Counted from the first letter of the stretch, positions 1-14,614 are shown. The stretch is DNA of 64,000 nucleotides from Arenicola marina (GCA_964019135.1 OZ025258.1:29196186-29260185); one strand, 5' to 3'. The notes: generated by a model from the letters alone, not told the origin. Made by a program: numbers and translations.

Positions 1-3000
1 CACTGTCTGACCTGACATACCCACCCCATGTCCCACATACTGATAACCACTGTCTGACCTGACATACCCACCCCGTGTCCTAGATACTGATAGCCACTCT
101 CTGACCTGACATACCCACCCCATGTCCCAGATACTGATAGCCACTGTCTGACCTGACATACCCACCCCATGTTCCACATACTGATAACCACTGTCTGACC
201 TGACATACCCACCCCGTGTCCTAGATACTGATAGCCACTCTCTGACCTGACATACCCACCCCATGTCCCAGATACTGATAGCCACTGTCTGACCTGACAT
301 ACCCACCCCATGTCCCACATACTGATAGCCACTGTCTGACCTGACATACCCACCCCATGTTCCACATACTGATAGCCACTGTCTGACCTGACATACACAC
401 CCCATGTCCCAGATACTGATAGCCACTGTCTGACCTGACATACCCACCCCATGTCCCACATACTGATAGCTACTGTCTGACCTGACATACCCACCCCGTG
501 TCCTAGATACTGATAGCCACTCTCTGACCTGACATACCCACCCCATGTCCCAGATACTGATAGCCACTGTCTGACCTGACATACCCACCCCATGTCCCAC
601 ATACTGATAGCCACTGTCTGACCCGACATACCCACCCCATGTCCCACATACTGATAACCACTGTCTGACCTGACATACCCACCCCGTGTCCTAGATACTG
701 ATAGCCACTCTCTGACCTGACATACCCACCCCATGTCCCAGATACTGATAGCCACTGTCTGACCTGACATACCCACCCCGTGTCCTAGATACTGATAGCC
801 ACTGTCTGACCTGACAAACCCACCCCATGTCCCAGATACTGATAGCCACTGTCTGACCTGACATACCCACCCCATGTCCCACATACTGATAGCCACTGTC
901 TGACCTGACATACCCACCCCATGTCCCACATACTGATAACCACTGTCTGACCTGACATACCCACCCCGTGTCCTAGATACTGATAGCCACTCTCTGACCT
1001 GACATACCCACCCCATGTCCTAGATACTGATAGCCACTCTCTGACCTGACATACCCACCCCATGTTCCACATACTGATAGCCACTGTCTGACCTGACATA
1101 CCCACCCCATGTCCCACATACTGATAACCACTGTCTGACCTGACATACCCACCCCGTGTCCTAGATACTGATAGCCACTCTCTGACCTGACATACCCACC
1201 CCATGTCCCAGATACTGATAGCCACTGTCGGACCTGACATACCCACCCCGTGTCCTAGATACTGATAGCCACTGTCTGACCTGACATACCCACCCCATGT
1301 CCCAGATACTGATAGCCACTGTCTGACCTGACATACCCACCCCGTGTCCTAGATACTGATAGCCACTGTCTGAAGTGACATACCCACCCCATGTCCCAGA
1401 TACTGATAGCCACTGTCTGACCTGACATACCCACCCCATGTTCCACATACTGATAACCACTGTCTGACCTGACATACCCACCCCATGTGCCAGATACTGA
1501 TAGCCACTGTCTGACCTGACATACCCACCCCTTGTCCCAGATACTGATAGCCACTGTCTGACCCGATATACCCACCCCTTGTCCCAGATACTGATAGCCA
1601 CTCTCTGACCCGACATACCCACCCCGTGTCCCAGATACTGATAGCCACTCTCTGACCTGACATACCCACCCCTTGTCCCAGATACTGATAGCCACTCTCT
1701 GACCCGACATACCCACCCCATGTCCCAGATACTGATAGCCACTGTCTGACCTGACATACCCACCCCTTGTCCCAGATACTGATAGCCACTGTCTGACCCG
1801 ACATACCCACCCCATGTCCCACATACTGATAGCCACTGTCTGACCTGACATACCCACCCCATGTGCCAGATACTGATAGCCACTGTCTGACCTGACATAC
1901 CCACCCCATGTCCCAGATACTGATAGCCACTGTCTGACCTGACATACCCACCCCGTGTCCTAGATACTGATAGCCACTGTCTGACCTGACATACCCACCC
2001 CATGTGCCAGATACTGATAGCCACTGTCTGACCTGACATACCCACCCCTTGTCCCAGATACTGATAGCCACTGTCTGACCCGACATACCCACCCCATGTG
2101 CCAGATACTGATAGCCACTGTCTGACCTGACATACCCACCCCTTGTCCCAGATACTGATAGCCACTGTCTGACCCGACATACCCACCCCTTGTCCCAGAT
2201 AATGATAGCCACTCTCTGACCCGACATACCCACCCCATGTGCCAGATACTGATAGCCACTGTCTGACCTGACATACCCACCCCTTGTCCCAGATACTGAT
2301 AGCCACTGTCTGACCTGACATACACACCCCATGTCCCAGATACTGATAGCCACTGTCTGACCTGACATACCCACCCCTTGTCCCAGATACTGATAGCCAC
2401 TGTCTGACCCGACATACCCACCCCATGTCCCACATACTGATAGCCACTGTCTGACCTGACATACCCACCCCATGTGCCAGATACTGATAGCCACTGTCTG
2501 ACCTGACATACCCACCCCATGTCCCAGATACTGATAGCCACTGTCTGACCTGACATACCCACCCCGTGTCCTAGATACTGATAGCCACTGTCTGACCTGA
2601 CATACCCACCCCATGTGCCAGATACTGATAGCCACTGTCTGACCTGACATACCCACCCCATGTCCCAAATACTGATAGCCACTGTCTGACCTGACATACC
2701 CACCCCATGTCCCAGATACTGATAGCCACTGTCTGACCCGACATACCCACCCCATGTCCCACATACTGATAGCCACTGTCTGACCTGACATACCCACCCC
2801 ATGTGCCAGATACTGATCGCCACTGTCTGACCTGACATACACACCCCATGTCCCAGATACTGATAGCCACTGTCTGACCTGACATACACACCCCATGTCC
2901 CAGATACTGATAGCCACTGTCTCATCTAACATACCTACCCCATGTGCCAGATACTGATAGCCACTGTCTGACCTGACATACACACCCCATGTCCCAGATA

Positions 3001-6000
3001 CTGATAGCCACTGTCTCATCTAACATACCTACCCCATGTGCCAGATACTGATAGCCACTGTCTGACCTGACATACACACCCCATGTGCCAGATACTGATA
3101 GTCACTGTCTGACCTGACATACCCACCCCTTGTCCCAGATACTGATAGCCACTGTCTGACCTGACATACACACCCCATGTCCCAGATACTGATAGCCACT
3201 GTCTGACCTGACATACCCACCCCATGTCCCAGATACTGATAGCCACTGTCTGACCTGACAAACCCACCCCATGTCCCAGATACTGATAGCCACTGTCTGA
3301 CCTGACATACCCACCCCATGTCCCAGATACTGATAGCCACTGTCTGACCTGACAAACCCACCCCATGTCCCAGATACTGATAGCCACTGTCTGACCTGAC
3401 ATACCCACCCCATGTCCTAGATACTGATAGCCACTGTTTGACCTGATATACCCACCCCATGTCCCAGATACTGATAGCCACTGTCTGACCTGACATACAA
3501 ACCCCATGTCCCAGATACTGATAGCCACTGTCTGACCTGACATACCCACCCCATGTCCCACATACTGATAGCCACTGTCTGACCTGACATACAAACCCCA
3601 TGTCCCAGATACTGATAGCCACTGTCTGACCTGACATGCACACCCCATGTCCCACATACTGATAGCCACTGTCTGACCTGACATACCCACCCCATGTCCC
3701 ACATACTGATAGCCACTGTCTGACCTGACATACCCACCCCGTGTCCTAGATACTGATAGCCACTCTCTGACCTGACATACCAACCCCATGTCCCAGATGC
3801 TGATAGCCACTGTCTGACCTGACATACCCACCCCGTGTCCTAGATACTGATAGCCACTGTCTGACCCGACATACCCACCCCATGTCCCACATACTGATAG
3901 CCACTGTCTGACCTGACATACACACCCCATGTCCCAGATACTGATAGCCACTGTCTGACCTGACATACCCACCCCATGTCCCACATACTGATAGCCACTG
4001 TCTGACCTGACATACCCACCCCATGTCCCACATACTGATAGCCACTGTCTGACCTGACATACCCACCCCGTGTCCTAGATACTGATAGCCACTGTCTGAC
4101 CTGACATACCCACCCCGTGTCCTAGATACTGATAGCCACTGTCTGACCTGACATACCCACCCCATGTCCCAGATACTGATAGCCACTGTCTGACCTGACA
4201 TACCCACCCCATGTTCCACATACTGATAGCCACTGTCTGACCTGACATACCCACCCCATGTCCCAGATACTTATAGCCACTGTCTGACCTGACATACCCA
4301 CCCCATGTTCCACATACTGATAGCCACTGTCTGACCTGACATACCCACCCCATGTCCCAGATACTTATAGCCACTGTCTGACCCGACATACCCACCCCGT
4401 GTCCTAGATACTGATAGCCACTGTCTGACCTGACATACCCACCCCATGTCCCAGATACTGATAGCCACTGTCTGACCTGACATACCCACCCCATGTTCCA
4501 CATACTGATAGCCACTGTCTGACCTGACATACCCACCCCATGTCCCACATACTGATAGCCACTGTCTGACCTGACATACCCACCCCATGTCCCACATACT
4601 GATAACCACTGTCTGACCTGACATACCCACCCCGTGTCCTAGATACTGATAGCCACTCTCTGACCTGACATACCCACCCCATGTCCCAGATACTGATAGC
4701 CACTGTCTGACCTGACATACCCACCCCATGTTCCACATACTGATAACCACTGTCTGACCTGACATACCCACCCCGTGTCCTAGATACTGATAGCCACTCT
4801 CTGACCTGACATACCCACCCCATGTCCCAGATACTGATAGCCACTGTCTGACCTGACATACCCACCCCTTGTCCCAGATACTGATAGCCACTGTCTGACC
4901 CGACATACCCACCCCATGTCCCACATACTGATAGCCACTGTCTGACCTGACATACCCACCCCGTGTCCTAGATACTGATAGCCACTGTCTGACCCGACAT
5001 ACCCACCCCATGTCCCACATACTGATAGCCACTGTCTGACCTGACATACACACCCCATGTCCCAGATACTGATAGCCACTGTCTGACCTGACATACCCAC
5101 CCCATGTGCCAGATACTGATAGCCACTGTCTGACCTGACATACCCACCCCATGTCCCACATACTGATAGCCACTGTCTGACCCGACATACCCACCCCATG
5201 TCCCACATACTGATACCCACTGTCTGACCTGACATACCCACCCCGTGTCCTAGATACTGATAGCCACTCTCTGACCTGACATACCCACCCCATGTCCCAG
5301 ATACTGATAGCCACTGTCTGACCTGACATACCCACCCCGTGTCCTAGATACTGATAGCCACTGTCTGACCTGACATACCCACCCCATGTCCCAGATACTG
5401 ATAGCCACTGTCTGACCTGACATACCCACCCCATGTCCCACATACTGATAGCCACTGTCTGACCTGACATACCCACCCCATGTCCCACATACTGATAACC
5501 ACTGTCTGACCTGACATACCCACCCCGTGTCCTAGATACTGATAGCCACTCTCTGACCTGACATACCCACCCCATGTCCTAGATACTGATAGCCACTCTC
5601 TGACCTGACATACCCACCCCATGTTCCACATACTGATAGCCACTGTCTGACCTGACATACCCACCCCATGTCCCACATACTGATAACCACTGTCTGACCT
5701 GACATACCCACCCCGTGTCCTAGATACTGATAGCCACTCTCTGACCTGACATACCCACCCCATGTCCCAGATACTGATAGCCACTGTCGGACCTGACATA
5801 CCCACCCCGTGTCCTAGATACTGATAGCCACTGTCTGACCTGACATACCCACCCCATGTCCCAGATACTGATAGCCACTGTCTGACCTGACATACCCACC
5901 CCGTGTCCTAGATACTGATAGCCACTGTCTGAAGTGACATACCCACCCCATGTCCCAGATACTGATAGCCACTGTCTGACCTGACATACCCACCCCATGT

Positions 6001-9000
6001 TCCACATACTGATAACCACTGTCTGACCTGACATACCCACCCCATGTGCCAGATACTGATAGCCACTGTCTGACCTGACATACCCACCCCTTGTCCCAGA
6101 TACTGATAGCCACTGTCTGACCCGATATACCCACCCCTTGTCCCAGATACTGATAGCCACTCTCTGACCCGACATACCCACCCCGTGTCCCAGATACTGA
6201 TAGCCACTCTCTGACCTGACATACCCACCCCTTGTCCCAGATACTGATAGCCACTCTCTGACCCGACATACCCACCCCATGTCCCAGATACTGATAACCA
6301 CTGTCTGACCTGACATACCCACCCCGTGTCCTAGATACTGATAGCCACTCTCTGACCTGACATACCCACCCTATGTCCCACATACTGATAGCCACTGTCT
6401 GACCTGACATACCCACCCCATGTGCCAGATACTGATAGCCACTGTCTGACCTGACATACCCACCCCATGTCCCAGATACTGATAGCCACTGTCTGACCTG
6501 ACATACCCACCCCGTGTCCTAGATACTGATAGCCACTGTCTGACCTGACATACCCACCCCATGTGCCAGATACTGATAGCCACTGTCTGACCTGACATAC
6601 CCACCCCTTGTCCCAGATACTGATAGCCACTGTCTGACCCGACATACCCACCCCATGTGCCAGATACTGATAGCCACTGTCTGACCTGACATACCCACCC
6701 CTTGTCCCAGATACTGATAGCCACTGTCTGACCCGACATACCCACCCCTTGTCCCAGATAATGATAGCCACTCTCTGACCCGACATACCCACCCCATGTG
6801 CCAGATACTGATAGCCACTGTCTGACCTGACATACCCACCCCTTGTCCCAGATACTGATAGCCACTGTCTGACCTGACATACACACCCCATGTCCCAGAT
6901 ACTGATAGCCACTGTCTGACCTGACATACCCACCCCTTGTCCCAGATACTGATAGCCACTGTCTGACCCGACATACCCACCCCATGTCCCACATACTGAT
7001 AGCCACTGTCTGACCTGACATACCCACCCCATGTGCCAGATACTGATAGCCACTGTCTGACCTGACATACCCACCCCATGTCCCAGATGCTGATAGCCAC
7101 TGTCTGACCTGACATACCCACCCCGTGTCCTAGATACTGATAGCCACTGTCTGACCTGACATACCCACCCCATGTGCCAGATACTGATAGCCACTGTCTG
7201 ACCTGACATACCCACCCCATGTCCCAAATACTGATAGCCACTGTCTGACCTGACATACCCACCCCATGTCCCAGATACTGATAGCCACTGTCTGACCCGA
7301 CATACCCACCCCATGTCCCACATACTGATAGCCACTGTCTGACCTGACATACCCACCCCATGTGCCAGATACTGATCGCCACTGTCTGACCTGACATACA
7401 CACCCCATGTCCCAGATACTGATAGCCACTGTCTGACCTGACATACACACCCCATGTCCCAGATACTGATAGCCACTGTCTCATCTAACATACCTACCCC
7501 ATGTGCCAGATACTGATAGCCACTGTCTGACCTGACATACACACCCCATGTCCCAGATACTGATAGCCACTGTCTCATCTAACATACCTACCCCATGTGC
7601 CAGATACTGATAGCCACTGTCTGACCTGACATACACACCCCATGTGCCAGATACTGATAGTCACTGTCTGACCTGACATTCCCACCCCTTGTCCCAGATA
7701 CTGATAGCCACTGTCTGACCTGACATACACACCCCATGTCCCAGATACTGATAGCCACTGTCTGACCTGACATACAAACCCCATGTCCCAGATACTGATA
7801 GCCACTCTCTGACCTGACATACAAACCCCATGTCCCAGATACTGATAGCCACTGTCTGACCTGACATACCCACCCCTTGTCCCAGATACTGATAGCCACT
7901 GTCTGACCTGACATACACACCCCATGTGCCAGATACTGATAGTCACTGTCTGACCTGACATACCCACCCCTTGTCCCAGATACTGATAGCCACTGTCTGA
8001 CCTGACATACAAACCCCATGTCCCAGATACTGATAGCCACTGTCTGACCTGACATGCACACCCCATGTCCCACATACTGATAGCCACTGTCTGACCTGAC
8101 ATACCCACCCCATGTCCCACATACTGATAGCCACTGTCTGACCTGACATACCCACCCCGTGTCCTAGATACTGATAGCCACTCTCTGACCTGACATACCA
8201 ACCCCATGTCCCAGATGCTGATAGCCACTGTCTGACCTGACATACCCACCCCGTGTCCTAGATACTGATAGCCACTGTCTGACCCGACATACCCACCCCA
8301 TGTCCCACATACTGATAGCCACTGTCTGACCTGACATACACACCCCATGTCCCAGATACTGATAGCCACTGTCTGACCTGACATACCCACCCCATGTGCC
8401 AGATACTGATAGCCACTGTCTGACCTGACATACCCACCCCATGTCCCACATACTGATAGCCACTGTCTGACCTGACATACCCACCCCGTGTCCTAGATAC
8501 TGATACCCACTGTCTGACCTGACATACCCACCCCGTGTCCTAGATACTGATAGCCACTGTCTGACCTGACATACCCACCCCATGTGCCAGATACTGATAG
8601 CCACTGTCTGACCTGACATACCCACCCCATGTTCCACATACTGATAGCCACTGTCTGACCTGACATACCCACCCCATGTCCCAGATACTGATAGCCACTG
8701 TCTGACCTGACATACCCACCCCATGTTCCACATACTGATAGCCACTGTCTGACCTGACATACCCACCCCATGTCCCAGATACTTATAGCCACTGTCTGAC
8801 CCGACATACCCACCCCGTGTCCTAGATACTGATAGCCACTGTCTGACCTGACATACCCACCCCATGTCCCAGATACTGATAGCCACTGTCTGACCTGACA
8901 TACCCACCCCATGTGCCACATACTGATAGCCACTGTCTGACCTGACATACCCACCCCATGTCCCACATACTGATAGCCACTGTCTGACCTGACATACCCA

Positions 9001-11008
9001 CCCCATGTCCCACATACTGATAACCACTGTCTGACCTGACATACCCACCCCGTGTCCTAGATACTGATAGCCACTCTCTGACCTGACATACCCACCCCAT
9101 GTCCCAGATACTGATAGCCACTGTCTGACCTGACATACCCACCCCATGTTCCACATACTGATAACCACTGTCTGACCTGACATACCCACCCCGTGTCCTA
9201 GATACTGATAGCCACTCTCTGACCTGACATACCCACCCTATGTCCCAGATACTGATAGCCACTGTCTGACCTGACATACCCACCCCATGTCCCACATACT
9301 GATAGCCACTGTCTGACCTGACATACCCACCCCATGTTCCACATACTGATAGCCACTGTCTGACCTGACATACACACCCCATGTCCCAGATACTGATAGC
9401 CACTGTCTGACCTGACATACCCACCCCATGTCCCACATACTGATAGCTACTGTCTGACCTGACATACCCACCCCGTGTCCTAGATACTGATAGCCACTGT
9501 CTGACCTGACATACCCACCCCATGTCCCAGATACTGATAGCCACTGTCTGACCTGACATACCCACCCCATGTCCCACATACTGATAGCCACTGTCTGACC
9601 CGACATACCCACCCCATGTCCCACATACTGATAACCACTGTCTGACCTGACATACCCACCCCGTGTCCTAGATACTGATAGCCACTCTCTGACCTGACAT
9701 ACCCACCCCATGTCCCAGATACTGATAGCCACTGTCTGACCTGACATACCCACCCCGTGTCCTAGATACTGATAGCCACTGTCTGACCTGACATACCCAC
9801 CCCATGTCCCAGATACTGATAGCCACTGTCTGACCTGACATACCCACCCCATGTCCCACATACTGATAGCCACTGTCTGACCTGACATACCCACCCCATG
9901 TCCCACATACTGATAACCACTGTCTGACCTGACATACCCACCCCGTGTCCTAGATACTGATAGCCACTCTCTGACCTGACATACCCACCCCATGTCCTAG
10001 ATACTGATAGCCACTCTCTGACCTGACATACCCACCCCATGTTCCACATACTGATAGCCACTGTCTGACCTGACATACCCACCCCATGTCCCACATACTG
10101 ATAACCACTGTCTGACCTGACATACCCACCCCGTGTCCTAGATACTGATAGCCACTCTCTGACCTGACATACCCACCCCATGTCCCAGATACTGATAGCC
10201 ACTGTCGGACCTGACATACCCACCCCGTGTCCTAGATACTGATAGCCACTGTCTGACCTGACATACCCACCCCATGTCCCAGATACTGATAGCCACTGTC
10301 TGACCTGACATACCCACCCCGTGTCCTAGATACTGATAGCCACTGTCTGAAGTGACATACCCACCCCATGTCCCAGATACTGATAGCCACTGTCTGACCT
10401 GACATACCCACCCCATGTTCCACATACTGATAACCACTGTCTGACCTGACATACCCACCCCATGTGCCAGATACTGATAGCCACTGTCTGACCTGACATA
10501 CCCACCCCTTGTCCCAGATACTGATAGCCACTGTCTGACCCGATATACCCACCCCTTGTCCCAGATACTGATAGCCACTCTCTGACCCGACATACCCACC
10601 CCGTGTCCCAGATACTGATAGCCACTCTCTGACCTGACATACCCACCCCTTGTCCCAGATACTGATAGCCACTCTCTGACCCGACATACCCACCCCATGT
10701 CCCAGATACTGATAGCCACTGTCTGACCTGACATACCCACCCCTTGTCCCAGATACTGATAGCCACTGTCTGACCCGACATACCCACCCCATGTCCCACA
10801 TACTGATAGCCACTGTCTGACCTGACATACCCACCCCATGTGCCAGATACTGATAGCCACTGTCTGACCTGACATACCCACCCCATGTCCCAGATACTGA
10901 TAGCCACTGTCTGACCTGACATACCCACCCCGTGTCCTAGATACTGATAGCCACTGTCTGACCTGACATACCCACCCCATGTGCCAGATACTGATAGCCA
11001 CTGTCTGA
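1..11008. repeat. 47-bp minisatellite, about 234 units, with higher-order repeats
   Basis: The array starts before the window and ends at about 11008, where the text changes to unrelated sequence. The unit reads CACTGTCTGACCTGACATAC then about 27 more bases ending TGATAGC, 47 bp in all. Common variants are CCCAGATAC/CCTAGATAC/CCACATAC, CCCCATG/CCCCGTG/CCCCTTG and GTCTG/CTCTG. Rare variants mark a higher-order period: tgaagtgaca occurs at 1371, 5930 and 10348 (spacings 4559 = 97 x 47 and 4418 = 94 x 47), and ctcatctaac at 2921 and 7480 (4559 again). 47 is not a multiple of 3 and the unit has no stop in any minus-strand frame, so long minus-strand open frames run through it. They look like by-products of the repeat, not genes. 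The array probably lies in an intron or 5' of the gene ending at 12544. Confidence 0.97.
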
Positions 11009-11179
11009 GATGACCAACTGACCTAGTCTTGCTGTTATAAGGTTCGTTGTGAAGATTACCTTAGATCTAACCGTGCCCTGGCCCCTGCATCTGGGGCAAC
11101 TCTCATCCCTACCCGATTTCATTGTCCCAATTTGGCCCTGATATTCGGCGACACAGCGGCCTGGGAGATTCCTACATAC
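11009..11179. other. unique spacer between two minisatellites
   Basis: About 170 bp of non-repetitive sequence between the 47-bp and 61-bp arrays. It has no open frame or splice consensus I can defend. It is probably intronic, because the next array ends at a splice acceptor on the + strand. Confidence 0.5.
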
Positions 11180-12430
11180 CATTTCCCTTCAGATGTTCGT
11201 GGCGGTGACCAGACGGCCTGTGAGACCCCTACATGTGTACCATTTCCCTTCAGATGTTCGTGGCGGTGACCAGGCGGCCTGTGAGACCCCTACATGTGTA
11301 CCATTTCCCTTTCAGATGTTCGTGGCGGTGACCAGGCGGCCTGTGAGACCCCTACATGTGCACCATTTCCCTTTCAGATGTTCGTGGCGGTGACCAGGCG
11401 GCCTGTGAGACCCCTACATGTGTACCATTTCCCTTCAGATGTTCGTGGCGGTGACCAGGCGGCCTGTGAGACCCCTACATGTGTACCATTTCCCTTCAGA
11501 TGTTCGTGGCGGTGACCAGGCGGCCTGAGACCCCTACATGTGTACCATTTCCCCTTCAGATGTTCGTGGCGGTGACCAGGCGGCCTGAGATACCCCTACA
11601 TGTGTACCATTTCCCTTCAGATGTTCGTGGCGGTGACCAGGCGGCCTGTGAGACCCCTACATGTGTACCATTTCCCTTCAGATGTTCGTGGCGGTGACCA
11701 GGCGGCCTGAGACCCCTACATGTGTACCATTTCCCTTTCAGATGTTCGTGGCGGTGACCAGGCGGCCTGTGATACCCCTACATGTGTACCATTTCCCTTC
11801 AGATGTTCGTGGCGGTGACCAGGCGGCCTGAGACCCCTACATGTGTACCATTTCCCTTTCAGATGTTCGTGGCGGTGACCAGGCGGCCTGTGAGACCCCT
11901 ACATGTGTACCATTTCCCTTTCAGATGTTCGTGGCGGTGACCAGGCGGCCTGTGAGACCCCTACATGTGTACCATTTCCCTTCAGATGTTCGTGGCGGTG
12001 ACCAGGCGGCCTGTGAGACCCCTACATGTGTACCATTTGCCTTCAGATGTTCGTGGCGGTGACCAGGCGGCCTGTGAGACCCCTACATGTGTACCATTTC
12101 CCTTCAGATGTTCGTGGCGGTGACCAGCCGGCCTGAGAGACCTCTACATGTGTACCATTTCCCTTCAGATGTTCGTGGCGGTGACCAGGCGGCCTGTGAG
12201 ACCCCTACATGTGTACCATTTCCCTTCAGATGTTCGTGGCGGTGACCAGGCGGCCTGTGAGACCCCTACATGTGTACCATTTCCCTTCAGATGTTCGTGG
12301 CGGTGACCAGCCGGCCTGAGAGACCTCTACATGTGTACCATTTCCCTTCAGATGTTCGTGGCGGTGACCAGCCGGCCTGAGAGACCTCTACATGTGTACC
12401 ATTTCCCTTCAGATGTTCGTGGCGGTGACC
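11180..12430 (+). repeat. 61-bp minisatellite carrying a splice acceptor in every unit (21 copies)
   Basis: The core GATGTTCGTGGCGGTGACCA occurs 21 times between about 11191 and 12430, at spacings of about 58-62 bp. Each unit contains CCATTTCCCTTCAG followed by ATGTTCGTGGCGGTGACCAG. That is a pyrimidine tract and AG acceptor followed by the first 20 bases of the real exon at 12413. Many units also contain CCTGTGAGA, which resembles a 5' splice donor 27 bases after the acceptor; others have CCTGAGA and lack it. The last unit runs straight into the coding exon, whose downstream sequence (AGGCAGGTGTTACGC) is unique. The array therefore appears to have grown from the intron-exon border. Confidence 0.95.
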
Positions 12431-12544
12431 AGGCAGGTGTTACGCAACAAGCGGGACCAGCAGGCACGAATGGCGGCCCAAGCCAACGACACGGTCAAGC
12501 TGGGCGGGCAGGGCGCCAAGAAAACCAAGAAGAAATGCTGCTAG
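12413..12544 (+). CDS. last coding exon of a probable Rab-like small GTPase (partial gene)
   Basis: The exon follows the acceptor TTTCCCTTCAG and encodes 43 residues before TAG at 12542-12544. The start MFVAVTRQVLRNKRDQ has the amphipathic pattern of the final helix of Ras-superfamily G domains. It is followed by a polar hypervariable tail and a lysine-rich terminus, KKTKKKCC. A terminal Cys-Cys after basic residues is the usual double-geranylgeranylation motif of Rab proteins, which act as membrane-bound trafficking switches. Only this exon is visible; upstream exons would lie within or before the minisatellites. There is no G-domain sequence here to prove a GTPase, so the family call is inference from the tail, and another lipid-modified protein is possible. 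The intron 5' of the exon is filled by the 61-bp array, which copies this exon's acceptor 20 more times. Confidence 0.55.
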   Translation: MFVAVTRQVLRNKRDQQARMAAQANDTVKLGGQGAKKTKKKCC

Positions 12545-13096
12545 TATTAGTTATCTTACTTCCCCCCCCCCTCCTCACCCGCCCCCCCCCCCCCTCCGCC
12601 AACCCCTTAGTTATAGGAAATTTGTGCGATCACAATTGCGAGACTATTTTCAAAACCAGACCGATCAATTATTTTGCCTGTCGTGGTATTTTGTGTATAT
12701 ATCGTCGAATGTCATGTCTGATTTTATTTTAACCCGTGTAAGTATGTACACATGACAGCTCAGTAGATACAATTGTTTTATTATTATTATTATTATTGTT
12801 ATGGCTATCATTTCTAGTTTCTTATTGATAGATACCGATTCGTACCTTACCTCTTGTTGTGTATCTTATGGTTATAGTGGAAGTGATGTAGTTTGCGTTC
12901 TGTAATGAACCTACTTGAGCGAGTTCATTGTAATTAATAGCAATTCTCCCATCGCTGCATGGTCTTGCATGGTACCCGATTCTTTCATCTGGTAGATCAT
13001 TGTGTGATGTATTAAAAAAATTGGCGAATGGAGGAAAATCTGAATCAAGGTGAAGACAAAATACTTAAATGTCTCGATGACACGTGTAAAATGTTG

Positions 13097-13097
<1 letters not shown>

Positions 13098-13132
<35 letters not shown>
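13098..13132. repeat. TA dinucleotide microsatellite
   Basis: An uninterrupted run of about 17 TA units. Confidence 0.95.
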
Positions 13133-13135
<3 letters not shown>

Positions 13136-14614
13136 TGACGTGTGCTAGTGGCGGTGTCGTTGTTGTATCTCGTATAGGCTTCCGTAGCTTCAACCGTCTT
13201 CTCTTCAGAGACTGTTTGTTGTAATTTGTAACTATGGAGGAACGTTTGTGATTTTATAAAGACTTAATGTGGTCATATGCTCTGGCAGTCTTCACTACGA
13301 CGCAGGAAACTCCGCCCACGTTAAGATTTAATTAACTAATTACTTAATTAACTGTTAATTGGCCCAGGACTAGGTCCTGCTATGGTGGGAAAGCTACTGC
13401 TGTTAGGGGATTTGGGACGGGTCCCTGATCCTGCAGAGTCCCTCTGTGTGTTATCTTTGTAAAGATAATAATTATGTTATATTGATGTTCCCAGTGCTGC
13501 CTGTGAGCTGCTGTGCCAAAGTATCTGTCTGCTAGAGATGATTTGATGTATGAGAAGCCATTTGTCACCAACGGCATAGCGAATTGTTAAACATACATGG
13601 CGTCCCTTGACAACCGGTCGGTACCTGGATATGTTACATGTACGTAGGTTTAGAGCCGTGTGATGGCCAAGCGTTGTGTGAAACTCTCACTAGGTGACGC
13701 CACCAGTCGCCCCTGTAACTACGTTCGGAAAGAAAACGCGACACTAATGCGTCACAAATCACGAGAAGTGTCAGAAAACGAGAGGAATGTGGCACAAATG
13801 GCGAGGCATGTTACACGGGTCATGATGTGTCGCAACCTGTGGTACGTGTCACCTGACACGAGAAGTGTGTCACAAACCTCCGTGACATGTGTCACAACCG
13901 ACCGGGTTTGTGTCACGAGTCAGCCAGGCGTGCCGCACAGGTCACGTGTCTCAAACGATGAGACTGCTCGAGGGGTGTGTCACGTGGTCGTTATCACCCT
14001 GGGATCTCCGTCATTATTTACAGTAAACACGTTAAGAACATAGCCACAGTATATAAAAGCATCAGTTGAAAACGAATGCAGATGTAATCCTCGGAGACTT
14101 TAACCGCTGAAATAGAACCCCCGCTGTTAGATCAAAACGGTATGCAGTGTTTAGTCCGCAATCGGTCGATTTCCTTCGCATCGGGCTGTATTAATTTTCT
14201 AATAGTATGTCGTGTAAATAGCGTGTGTTTTTTTTATCGGGGTTAATCCAACAGACTACGTACGTACTTCCAAATCAATTTATTTTTCTAGCCATGGCGT
14301 CTGGGGGAGCGAGAGACACGGTGGGTGTGTCGTTTCGTGCTTCGTCATTCCCTGTTGTCTGTCGCACAGGCGGGCCATTGACATTGGCATGGTCAGTGTC
14401 GCTGTATCGCTTGTGTCTGTGTGTATGTGTGTGTGTGCGGGAGTGGGGGGGGGGGGGGGTGGAGGTCCGTGTAGTCAATCAAGGCTGCAACGATGGCGAG
14501 AAATATACATAAACTTCCCTTGTTATATGTGAAACCTACAGCATATATTAGCAGAATTTGCCATTGTAGAAGGGTTCATGTATTATTGATGTATGTATTT
14601 TGTCCACTAACATC

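Noticed and set aside
1..11008. CRISPR array
   Set aside because: Units are contiguous with no spacers, and the genome is eukaryotic.
1..11182. Dozens of long minus-strand open frames (up to 556 codons) with GYQYLGHGVGMSGQ-type repeats
   Set aside because: They are the 47-bp minisatellite read in three frames; they overlap one another, and end wherever a unit variant makes a stop. No start, splice or promoter context supports a protein.
11193..12732. Plus-strand frames of about 70-130 codons with MFVAVTRRPVRP repeats
   Set aside because: They are products of the 61-bp array; only the last exon (12413-12544) has unique coding sequence and an ending that makes sense.
13660..14043. 127-codon plus-strand frame
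   Set aside because: Composed of a TGTCAC-rich low-complexity stretch, with no family resemblance or splice context.
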